A stretch of DNA of 27,829 nucleotides from a bacterium (GTDB lineage Bacteria > JAHJDO01). The stretch lies in assembly GCA_030652805.1 (NCBI GenBank), contig JAUSPT010000001.1, forward strand, positions 1 to 27,829, in the 5' to 3' direction. A program made the position numbers and the translations under genes. Every line of letters begins with the position of its first letter. The stretch's first letter is position 1. Shown one piece after another: positions 16,546 to 24,674 of this stretch. The notes under the pieces were generated by a model, which saw only the letters and a list, made by a program, of their open reading frames with translations, was not told where the DNA came from and did not search any database.

Positions 16546-17703
16546 GTGAAAATAGTTGTTGATGAGAATATTCCATTTGCCAAAGAGGCATTTTCTACAT
16601 TAGGCAAGGTTGAAACTTCACACGGAAGAGAGATAACTCCTCAAAAGGTGGAAGATGCTGATGTTTTGATTGTCCGCTCTATCACAAAGGTTAATTCTGA
16701 ACTTTTAGAAAAAAGTCAGGTTAAGTTTGTCGGGACAGCCACGATAGGGCTTGATCATATTGATGTTGAGTATTTGAAGAAAAGAAATATCGGGTTTGCA
16801 AGCGCGCCTGGCTCTAATTCTAATTCCGTTTCAGAGTATATAGCCTGTGGATTATTATATACAGCAAACAAGTTGTATCTCAATCTTTGCAATTTGACAA
16901 TTGGGGTTGTGGGAGTTGGTAGTGTTGGCAGTAAAGTTGCAAAGAAGGCTAAGGCTCTGGGAATGAGAATGCTTCTTAATGACCCTCCTCTTTTTGAGAG
17001 AACAGGAAATATAAAATATCGTCCGATACAAGAATTGATGGCAAATTGTGATATATTAACCTTTCATGTTCCCCTTGAAAGACAGGGCAAGTATCCTACA
17101 TATCATATGATAGATGAAAAGTTTCTGAGACGTTTAAAGAAATGTCCTGTAATTGTAAATACCTCTCGTGGTGGAGTTATGGACACAGAGGCTGTTAAGA
17201 GTGTCCTGATGCATTGCAGGATATCACAGGTTATTTTGGATGTGTGGGAAAACGAGCCGGATATTGATACAGAGATGCTTAAAATGGCCTTGATTGGGAC
17301 TCCTCATATTGCAGGTTATTCCTTTGACGGAAAAGTCAATGGGATGTTTATGGTATACAACAGCCTGTGTCAATATTTAAATAAGAAAGCGAAATGGAAT
17401 CCCAATAACTTTTTGCCGGATAGCAATTGTCCTGTTATTAAAGTTGGTGAAATGAATAATGGTTCATTAGAAAAAAAATTGCACGAAGTTATTTCTCAAG
17501 TGTATGATATTGAAAAGGATGATTCAAAACTTAGGGAATCTTTCTCTCTACCTGCTGAGAAAAGTGGCGCATATTTCGATTCTTTGAGAAAAAATTATCC
17601 TGTGAGAAGAGAATTTTTTAATACAGAGATCTTGTTCGAAAAAGAAGATTCGCAATTAGCGAATGTCTTATCAGAAATTGGTTTTAAAGTAGACAAAATA
17701 TAA
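16546..17703 (+). CDS. pdxB: PdxB-type 4-phosphoerythronate dehydrogenase
   Basis: D-2-hydroxyacid dehydrogenase of 385 residues when started at GTG 16546, two bases after the HAD stop. KIVVDENIPFAKEAFSTLG at the N-terminus, GTATIGLDHID, the GVGSVGSK nucleotide loop, and the catalytic residues R208, E237 and H254 fall at exactly the E. coli PdxB numbers. That supports the GTG start over the ATG at 16501. The C-terminal PdxB dimerisation domain is present (YDIEKDD...LRKNYPVRREF). PdxB oxidises 4-phosphoerythronate in the DXP-dependent route to vitamin B6. No other pdx gene is here, so the enzyme may serve either B6 synthesis or the surrounding sugar-acid chemistry. Confidence 0.88.
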   Translation: MKIVVDENIPFAKEAFSTLGKVETSHGREITPQKVEDADVLIVRSITKVNSELLEKSQVKFVGTATIGLDHIDVEYLKKRNIGFASAPGSNSNSVSEYIACGLLYTANKLYLNLCNLTIGVVGVGSVGSKVAKKAKALGMRMLLNDPPLFERTGNIKYRPIQELMANCDILTFHVPLERQGKYPTYHMIDEKFLRRLKKCPVIVNTSRGGVMDTEAVKSVLMHCRISQVILDVWENEPDIDTEMLKMALIGTPHIAGYSFDGKVNGMFMVYNSLCQYLNKKAKWNPNNFLPDSNCPVIKVGEMNNGSLEKKLHEVISQVYDIEKDDSKLRESFSLPAEKSGAYFDSLRKNYPVRREFFNTEILFEKEDSQLANVLSEIGFKVDKI

Positions 17704-17719
17704 GAGGAGAACATTAAAG

Positions 17720-19030
17720 ATGCCATGGTTTTATGAAGAATCCAAGGAGATAGATTTAAGTAAGAAGCAGGAAGTAATGGAGAGGGTGGTGCAGGAAGCA
17801 AGTGAGCGGATAACAAAAAATTTCAAAAAGGTGCTTTTATTGCCGCCGGATATTACCCGTTATCATTCAGGCGCAGGACAATTAACAGAGATAATTTACA
17901 AGCTTCTTCCCAAGAGTTGTAAGGTTGATGTTATACCTACATTGGGGCAGCATGTTCCTCATACTGATGAAGAGAATAAATGGATGTTTGGTTCTATTCC
18001 TCAGAATTGTTTTCTTGAGCATGATTGGCGAAAGGGTTGTAAAACCCTTGGAGAGGTTTCTCGGGATTATGTAAAGGAGGTCAGTGAAGGTAAAGCTGAT
18101 TGGCCAATACCTGTTGAAATTAACAGAAAAGTTACAGAAGAGAATTATGATATTATAGTAAATATAGGGCATGTTGTTCCTCATGAAGTGCTGGGTTTTG
18201 CCAATCATAACAAGAATTACTTTATTGGTCTTGGCGGAAAAGAAATGATATGTGCTTCCCATATGATGGCAGCAGCGTGTGGTATTGAAAATAATTTAGG
18301 ACAGCTTATAACACCTTTAAGAGCGTGTTACAATAAAGCGGAGAAAGAGTATTTAAACAACATTCCTCATGTATATGTTCAAATCGTTATGGCAAGAAAT
18401 CAGCAGGATAAACTCGTTACTACCGGATTATATGTCGGGAATGACCTTGAAACATATTTAATGGCAGCCAGAAAAAGCAAAGAGCAGAATATTACTGTTT
18501 TTGATAAACCTGTTAAGAAGATTGTTGCAGTAATGCAGGCAGATGAGTTTAAAAGTACATGGGTAGCTAATAAAGCAATATACCGCACACGTATGGCTAT
18601 AGCAGATGGAGGAGAATTATTGGTTATTGCTCCGGGACTTGAGCGTTTTGGAGAACAGCCGGAGGTTGATGAGATTATCCGTAAATATGGATACGTTGGA
18701 ACTCCAGCTGTTATGGAGCAATATAGAAAGAATGAAGATATGCAGGACCTAAGGCATGCTACTGCGCACCTTATTCATGGATCATCTGAGGGGCGTTTTA
18801 ACATAACATACGCTCCCGGGAAATTGACAAAAGAGGAGATAGAAGGAGTTAATTTTAAATATGCGGATATTAACGAAGCTTTAAATAGATACAATCCTGA
18901 AAAGATGTCAGAAGGTTGGAATACCATGCCTGATGGGGAACAAGTCTTTTTTATCAGCTCTCCGTCAGCAGGTTTGTGGGCATGTAGAGAAAAATTAGAA
19001 GCACGAAATTCGAAATACGAAACAAAATAG
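17720..19030 (+). CDS. LarA-superfamily nickel-dependent hydroxyacid racemase/epimerase
   Basis: 436 residues of the LarA (DUF2088) superfamily, which moves a hydride at the C2 hydroxyl of 2-hydroxyacids using a nickel-pincer nucleotide. Landmark residues are conserved: R47 (PPDITR), H78 (TLGQH), H155 (VPHEVLGF), K165 and H181. H155 to K165 is ten residues and K165 to H181 is sixteen, as between H174, K184 (covalent cofactor lysine) and H200 (nickel ligand) of Lactobacillus LarA. Superfamily members act on lactate, malate, other 2-hydroxyacids and, at C2, on gluconate. Here the context (mannonate-type SDR, gnd) points to mannonate/gluconate epimerisation, which is inference. The cofactor genes larB, larC and larE are not in the window. 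GAGGAG precedes the ATG, 16 bases after pdxB. Confidence 0.87.
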   Translation: MPWFYEESKEIDLSKKQEVMERVVQEASERITKNFKKVLLLPPDITRYHSGAGQLTEIIYKLLPKSCKVDVIPTLGQHVPHTDEENKWMFGSIPQNCFLEHDWRKGCKTLGEVSRDYVKEVSEGKADWPIPVEINRKVTEENYDIIVNIGHVVPHEVLGFANHNKNYFIGLGGKEMICASHMMAAACGIENNLGQLITPLRACYNKAEKEYLNNIPHVYVQIVMARNQQDKLVTTGLYVGNDLETYLMAARKSKEQNITVFDKPVKKIVAVMQADEFKSTWVANKAIYRTRMAIADGGELLVIAPGLERFGEQPEVDEIIRKYGYVGTPAVMEQYRKNEDMQDLRHATAHLIHGSSEGRFNITYAPGKLTKEEIEGVNFKYADINEALNRYNPEKMSEGWNTMPDGEQVFFISSPSAGLWACREKLEARNSKYETK

Positions 19031-19059
19031 AATAAAATAAACAAAAACAGGAGGATAGG

Positions 19060-20580
19060 ATGATAAAGAAAGTGTACGTGTTTTGTGTAGCTGCAGGGAT
19101 GTTTGTTGTTAGTATGAGAGCGGGGTTTGCTGAGCCGGCGCTGACGATCTATAATCAGAATTTTGCAGTTGTGCGCGACCAGCTGAGTCTTGAGTTGAAG
19201 AAGGGAACAAATGATGTTCGCCTGACAGATATAACAGCGCATCTGGAGCCTGATTCAGTGATTCTGCGCGATCCAAAAGGTAAAAGCGCAATCCGGATCC
19301 TTGAACAAAACTACCGCGCAGATCCAGTTTCACAGGGACTTCTGCTTTCTCTATATGAAGGAAAAACAATAGACTTTCTTATCTACCGCGGCGAGAAAAC
19401 TGAGATTGTTAAGGGAAAAATTATTCGCAGCGGCTATGTTCCTCATCAGAAAGGAATGCAGCAATATGGAGCTCAATACCGTTACAGGCAGATAGCTTAT
19501 GCCAATCCGAATGTAGGAGGTCAACCTGTAATTGAAGTGGATGGCAAGATTAGATTCGGATTGCCGGGCTTACCGCTTTTTCCTTCTTTAACGGACGACA
19601 CTGTCCTAAAGCCGACTCTTAATTGGCTTCTTGAAACCAACAGGCAGGGCAGAATAGAAGCGGAACTATGTTATATCAGCGGAGGTATGAGCTGGAAGGC
19701 GGATTATAATGTTGTGGCGCCGGAAAAGGGAGATGTTCTTGACATTGTCGGCTGGATAACAATGGATAATCAAAGCGGTAAGACATTTAAGAATGCAAAG
19801 ATCAAACTTATGGCTGGAGATGTAAGCAAGATTCAACCCGGGCAGGAAGATAGGTTAGGAACACTTGCAATGTCCAAAATGGAGAGTAGTGGTATGCGTC
19901 CTCCTGTATCTGAAAAAGCATTTGATGAATATCATCTCTATACTTTACATCGTTCTACAACTCTTCATGACAGAGAAACAAAACAAGTTGAATTTATGCG
20001 CGCTTCTGAAGTCAAATCACAACGTTTGTATGTCTATGATGGGGCAAAGATTGACTGGAACCGTTATCGCGGCTGGAACGCAGATAATATCCGTCAGGAT
20101 CGTGATTATGGCACGCAGTGTAATTCCAAGGTGTGGGTAATGAGGGAGTTTAAAAATTCAGAAGAGAACTGTTTAGGCATTCCTCTGCCACAAGGCCGTA
20201 TGCGATTCTATCGCCGCGGTGATGACGGGCAACTGGAGTTTACAGGAGAAAACACCATTGACCATACGCCAAAAGACGAAACTGTTCGTGTGTATACAGG
20301 AAATGCGTTTGATATTGTCGGGGAAAGGAAACGCACCTACTACAAGATTGATACAAATCAGGACTGGCTGGATGAAGCGTTTGAAATTAAACTCCGTAAT
20401 CATAAAAAAGAGAAGGTAGAAATCAGAGTCGTTGAGCACCTGTATCGCTGGATTAACTGGAATATCACAGAGAAATCAAACATTTATCTCAAGACTGACA
20501 GTCAGACCATTGAATTCCGGGTTCAACTGGCACCAGACGAGGAGAAGACTATAACCTACAAGGTTCACTATACGTGGTAA
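19060..20580 (+). CDS. Secreted DUF4139-domain protein
   Basis: 506 residues with a signal peptide (hydrophobic 8-18, likely cut after GFA, residue 24) and no lipobox. The mature N-terminus (LTIYNQNFAVVRDQLSLEL, a beta strand-rich block) and the region from about 200 to the end (ELCYISGGMSWKADYNVV, MDNQSGKTFKNAKIKLMAGD, the closing strands ending KTITYKVHYTW) are typical of DUF4139 proteins. Their role is unknown; they are all-beta exported proteins often near envelope or adhesion genes. AGGAGG precedes the ATG, 29 bases after the LarA homologue. Codon use looks more G+C-rich than upstream genes. It is paired with the next secreted protein (6-base gap), so the two probably act together in the periplasm or at the surface. 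Confidence 0.82.
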   Translation: MIKKVYVFCVAAGMFVVSMRAGFAEPALTIYNQNFAVVRDQLSLELKKGTNDVRLTDITAHLEPDSVILRDPKGKSAIRILEQNYRADPVSQGLLLSLYEGKTIDFLIYRGEKTEIVKGKIIRSGYVPHQKGMQQYGAQYRYRQIAYANPNVGGQPVIEVDGKIRFGLPGLPLFPSLTDDTVLKPTLNWLLETNRQGRIEAELCYISGGMSWKADYNVVAPEKGDVLDIVGWITMDNQSGKTFKNAKIKLMAGDVSKIQPGQEDRLGTLAMSKMESSGMRPPVSEKAFDEYHLYTLHRSTTLHDRETKQVEFMRASEVKSQRLYVYDGAKIDWNRYRGWNADNIRQDRDYGTQCNSKVWVMREFKNSEENCLGIPLPQGRMRFYRRGDDGQLEFTGENTIDHTPKDETVRVYTGNAFDIVGERKRTYYKIDTNQDWLDEAFEIKLRNHKKEKVEIRVVEHLYRWINWNITEKSNIYLKTDSQTIEFRVQLAPDEEKTITYKVHYTW

Positions 20581-20586
20581 AACCAG

Positions 20587-23220
20587 ATGAGGAATAAAAA
20601 ATTTATTCTAATATTTTTTCTTTCTGTCTTTTCTGTGCCTGTCGTATCCTGGGCGGATTTAGAGACAGCCTATTTCTTTGCCAACGGCAATGGTAGAGCC
20701 TGGGCAATAGAAGAAGGTAGTGATAAAAGACCGGACATTGGTATAGATGAGGATGGTCAAGCTTGGGTAATCTGTAATGGCAGTATTTATCGTGCTAATC
20801 CGGAAGTGTTGGGTGAGGTTATGGTTGCCGAAACAACAGGGATGAACCCTCTGTTCTTCGCCAAATCCCCTCAGGGTCAACTCTATCTACTCTGGAAAGG
20901 CGATTGCGGACTAAAGATAACTACTTTCTCAAAAGGCAAAATAAGAGAACTTGCTTATCTTCAAAAAAGTATTGAGGGACGGTGGAGTGTTTTTTTCTGC
21001 GTGGATAGCGCGGGACGCATCTGGATAAGCGGTAATTTCCCGGTAATCTATTGCTGGGAAGATGGACAATGGAAAGAATATAAATTAAAACAGGAGATGT
21101 TTCTTCTTAATGAATACGAAAGGGAAAGATGGCCTGAGCTCCTCTCACGGATCATTAAGAGTACGGAAGTATCGCCGGGCAAGATAATCTTTTGGGGGAC
21201 TGATCTGGATGGCTTGCTTGTTTTTTCTGAAGACAAGATTGAACATTTTCGCCAGATCTTTTCTCTACCGCGAATTAGATTCAAGGAAATAAAAGTCGTT
21301 ACTGATGGAGTCTTCTGGGCGGTGGAGGGTTTCAATCGGAAACCACAACTTTTTGAGGTAGATATGAAAAAGAAGAAAGGGACACTTCTTATTCCTCCTA
21401 ATCACCCTTTGAGAAATCAGGAGATTTTGCAGATTTTTCCGCAGGAACAAGGAGAAGGTTTTGTTCTTTGTAAAACAGAGAATGACGGCAAGGTTTCCCT
21501 ATGGCGGATAGTTAAGGAGGGAATAAAGTGCGAAATTGAAAGCATTGGACAAACATTTGTTTCTTGCGGAGGGGATCCTTCTTCGCTACTAATAAGTAAA
21601 AAAGGTCACCTTTGGCTCTCTGCCTTCCATCTGGGTATCTGGCTAAAGTTAAAGGATGCGGATGAGTGGGAACATCTGGATTATTCTTTTGGCTTTCCGC
21701 TACCTGCGGTGAGCAATGTAAAAGAAGACAAGGATGGAAATATCTGGGTTTCTGGTTATCGTAGTAATGGGTTGGTCTGTTTGAGCTCCCCTGTAAAGGC
21801 GGTTAAAAAATGGTTAAACTGTGCTCACTCTCAAAATTGGAAAATGGTAGGGAGACTTAGAGAATATGTTTTTGATAGCGATGACTGTCTCTGGACAATA
21901 TTGAGCAGAAATCCGTTTATCCTCGGTCGGTTTGCCTGGAGTGGATGGATGGCTCTTACTCCTTCAAAACAGCCGAAGTATCATAACCACATCTTATGCA
22001 GGGATAATAAAGGGGCTGTATGGCTAGTCGATCTTCGTGGACGGGAGGGAGGACGAGGACCTATCGTGTTTGAAAATAAAAAAGATGCCTACTTTTCTAA
22101 CATGGAATTGGCCTGTGAATCTCTGGCAAAGAAGGGTGAGATACGTAATGTTTATGAGGATCGGTATAGTTCTTATGGCGATATCCGCAATGCTATTTGT
22201 AGAATAAAGAATGAAAAGGCTTGTTTTTGTAGCCCTGCTTTGTTGCATTATTTTGATGGCAAGGGTTGGAAACATTGGCAAATTCAAGATATAGATGCTA
22301 TTTCCAGAGGGGAATTTGATAGAGCCTCCAACCAGCCCTTTTTTGATGCAAAAAGCAATCTTTGTGTGAATATAAGTCAAAGAACATGGTTATGGAATGG
22401 CAAGCGGTGGAATGCAGTCGGTTTTCTTGAAGGGACTTATGAGAAAACGAAACGATTGAATGCATTGAGAAAGGAGCGAGAAGAGGGTCTACAAGAGAAG
22501 TTAAATCGTTCAGGTGAACTTGGAAAAATAACGCGAGTAGTTGAGGCAAACGACGGAACATTCTGGGCGCTGACACAATTTTCTCTTTACAAAGTTGTGG
22601 GAGATTTATGGGTTGAGATAGATAAGGGCAGGCATCCATTAATGGGAGACCAAATAGATTCTATTCGTATAGACAAAGAAGGCAACCTTTTTGTTAAGGC
22701 CGAACTGAACGCGTATTGCAGATTAGCAGACAAACAGTTTCCTCCTGAGACATTAATAGAGGAGATGTTAGTGGTTATAAAGAAGATTCCTTTCTCCATA
22801 TCTTTCTCAGGTAAGGACGATAAAACTCCAGCAGAGAAACTCAGATTTTCGTGGTCCATGGATGAAGGAAAGTGGTCATCTCCGTCCTATGATAAAACTA
22901 TATCTTTTGAGCATCTTGCGAATGGGGAACATGTTTTGAAAGTAAAAGCATTAGACGAAGAACTTAATTACGATTCTACGCCTGCAGTCGTTCGATTTAC
23001 TGTGAAGGTTGATGCTAAAAATTTACTTGCTGAAAATTTGGAAATGTTAAAATCTTCTGATTACAAGGAGCGTGAGAAAGCAGTAAGGAATCTTGTTCAT
23101 ATTGGAAGAGAAGCCTTGTCGGAATTAAAGAAACTCAGAGAGGAGAGCAAAGACGATGATCTTCACTGGTGGATAGATGTTGTCATGCAGCAAATAGAGC
23201 AAAGTGTTACTTCAAAATAA
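20587..23220 (+). CDS. Large secreted beta-propeller protein with Y_Y_Y and HEAT-like ends
   Basis: 877 residues; signal peptide likely cut after SWA (residue 23). Residues about 25-720 contain repeated propeller-blade signatures of the two-component-regulator propeller kind: DEDGQAWVICNGSIYR, DSAGRIWISG, ISKKGHLWLSAF, DKDGNIWVSGYRSNGL, DKEGNLFV. An Ig-like Y_Y_Y domain follows (about 735-808: LRFSWSMDEGKWSSPS, NGEHVLKVKALDEE). The C-terminus (about 813-877) is a short HEAT-like helical unit (DYKEREKAVRNLVHIGREA). In hybrid sensors this propeller plus Y_Y_Y layout is the periplasmic glycan sensor, but here no membrane segment or kinase follows, so it is a free exported binding protein. It starts six bases after the DUF4139 gene. 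A sugar or polymer ligand is inferred. Confidence 0.8.
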   Translation: MRNKKFILIFFLSVFSVPVVSWADLETAYFFANGNGRAWAIEEGSDKRPDIGIDEDGQAWVICNGSIYRANPEVLGEVMVAETTGMNPLFFAKSPQGQLYLLWKGDCGLKITTFSKGKIRELAYLQKSIEGRWSVFFCVDSAGRIWISGNFPVIYCWEDGQWKEYKLKQEMFLLNEYERERWPELLSRIIKSTEVSPGKIIFWGTDLDGLLVFSEDKIEHFRQIFSLPRIRFKEIKVVTDGVFWAVEGFNRKPQLFEVDMKKKKGTLLIPPNHPLRNQEILQIFPQEQGEGFVLCKTENDGKVSLWRIVKEGIKCEIESIGQTFVSCGGDPSSLLISKKGHLWLSAFHLGIWLKLKDADEWEHLDYSFGFPLPAVSNVKEDKDGNIWVSGYRSNGLVCLSSPVKAVKKWLNCAHSQNWKMVGRLREYVFDSDDCLWTILSRNPFILGRFAWSGWMALTPSKQPKYHNHILCRDNKGAVWLVDLRGREGGRGPIVFENKKDAYFSNMELACESLAKKGEIRNVYEDRYSSYGDIRNAICRIKNEKACFCSPALLHYFDGKGWKHWQIQDIDAISRGEFDRASNQPFFDAKSNLCVNISQRTWLWNGKRWNAVGFLEGTYEKTKRLNALRKEREEGLQEKLNRSGELGKITRVVEANDGTFWALTQFSLYKVVGDLWVEIDKGRHPLMGDQIDSIRIDKEGNLFVKAELNAYCRLADKQFPPETLIEEMLVVIKKIPFSISFSGKDDKTPAEKLRFSWSMDEGKWSSPSYDKTISFEHLANGEHVLKVKALDEELNYDSTPAVVRFTVKVDAKNLLAENLEMLKSSDYKEREKAVRNLVHIGREALSELKKLREESKDDDLHWWIDVVMQQIEQSVTSK

Positions 23221-23249
23221 ACTTAACAAACAACAGGAGGATAATGTAG

Positions 23250-24662
23250 ATGCAGAAAGCAGACATTGGACTGATCGGACTTGCTGTGATGGGAGAGAAT
23301 CTTGTGCTGAACATGGAAAGCAAGGGATTTACTGTAGCGGTTTTTAACAGAACTGTTGAGAAGGTTGATAGATTTATAAACAGTGGGGCAAAGGGCAAGA
23401 ATATTATTGGAACTCACTCAATAGAAGAATTTGTCAATTCTTTAAAATCTCCGCGCAAAATTATGCTTATGGTTAAAGCTGGACAGGCTGTGGACGATTT
23501 TATAGAAAAACTGATACCTTATCTGGAAAAGGGAGATATTATTATTGATGGAGGCAATTCTCATTTCCCTGACACTATATGCAGGACAAAGTACTTGGAA
23601 TCTAAAGAACTTCTTTTTATAGGAACAGGTGTTTCAGGTGGTGAAGAAGGCGCATTAAAGGGTCCCAGTATTATGCCTGGAGGTTCTCCTGAAGCGTGGA
23701 AACATGTTAAACCTATATTACAGAAAATTTGTGCAATGACAGATGGCGAGCCATGCTGTCAATGGATAGGTTCGGACGGCGCAGGACATTTTGTAAAGAT
23801 GGTGCATAACGGCATTGAATATGGAGATATGCAGCTTATATGTGAGGCTTATTTTCTGATGAAAAATGCTTTAGGAATAGAAGCTCCGGAACAGCATAAG
23901 ATATTTGCGGAATGGAACAAGGGGGAATTAGATAGTTATTTGATTGAAATAACCCGAGATATATTATCAAAGACTGATCCTGATACAGGAAAACCTTTAG
24001 TGGAGATAATACTTGATACAGCAGGTCAGAAAGGAACCGGCAAATGGACTTCTCAGGCTGCCTTGGATCTTGGTATTCCAGCTCAGACAATTGCTGAAGC
24101 CGTATTTGCAAGATGCATTTCTGCTATAAAACAGGAAAGAGTAAATGCATCTAAAGTGCTTAATGGTCCATCAGAAAAGTATGAAGGAGATAAAGGGGAA
24201 TTCGTAAAAGCTATAAAGGATGCTCTTTATGCGTCAAAGGTATGTTCTTATGCTCAGGGCTATGCTTTGATGAGGGCTGCTGCAAAGGAATATGGATGGA
24301 ATCTAAATTTTGGCGAGATTGCATTAATGTGGCGCGGCGGATGTATAATCAGGGCGCGGTTTCTTGGAGAGATAAAGAAAGTCTTTGATAAAACTCCTGA
24401 TCTACCAAATCTATTGCTTGACTCCTATTTCAAGGAAATTGTTGAGAAGAATCAGGATAACTGGCGCAAGGTTGTTGCAACAGCAGTAGAGCTTGGCATA
24501 CCCACTCCTGCATTCAGTTCAGCGCTTGCATACTTTGACAGCTATAGAAGAGAAAGCCTTCCCGCAAATCTCCTGCAGGCCCAAAGGGATTATTTTGGTG
24601 CGCATACTTATAAGAGAGTTGATAAAGAAGGTACATTCCATACGGATTGGCTGAATATATAG
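23250..24662 (+). CDS. gnd: 6-phosphogluconate dehydrogenase, decarboxylating
   Basis: Oxidises and decarboxylates 6-phosphogluconate to ribulose 5-phosphate, normally with NADP. The 470 residues match the long E. coli-type enzyme. The nucleotide loop is [12 protein letters not shown] (7-18), with NRT (33-35) for the NADP 2'-phosphate. The substrate loop is [12 protein letters not shown] (125-136). The catalytic K183, N187 and E190 sit in [15 protein letters not shown]. The C-terminal YFGAHTY motif that closes the dimer active site is present. AGGAGG lies 11 bases before the ATG. No zwf or pgl is adjacent, so 6-phosphogluconate may come from gluconate rather than from glucose 6-phosphate oxidation (inference). 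Confidence 0.97.
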   Translation: MQKADIGLIGLAVMGENLVLNMESKGFTVAVFNRTVEKVDRFINSGAKGKNIIGTHSIEEFVNSLKSPRKIMLMVKAGQAVDDFIEKLIPYLEKGDIIIDGGNSHFPDTICRTKYLESKELLFIGTGVSGGEEGALKGPSIMPGGSPEAWKHVKPILQKICAMTDGEPCCQWIGSDGAGHFVKMVHNGIEYGDMQLICEAYFLMKNALGIEAPEQHKIFAEWNKGELDSYLIEITRDILSKTDPDTGKPLVEIILDTAGQKGTGKWTSQAALDLGIPAQTIAEAVFARCISAIKQERVNASKVLNGPSEKYEGDKGEFVKAIKDALYASKVCSYAQGYALMRAAAKEYGWNLNFGEIALMWRGGCIIRARFLGEIKKVFDKTPDLPNLLLDSYFKEIVEKNQDNWRKVVATAVELGIPTPAFSSALAYFDSYRRESLPANLLQAQRDYFGAHTYKRVDKEGTFHTDWLNI

Positions 24663-24674
24663 ATAGAGGCGTAT

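Noticed and set aside
18775-19242. 155-codon minus-strand open frame spanning the LarA homologue and DUF4139 gene
   Set aside because: Antisense to both genes, with no ribosome site or motif.
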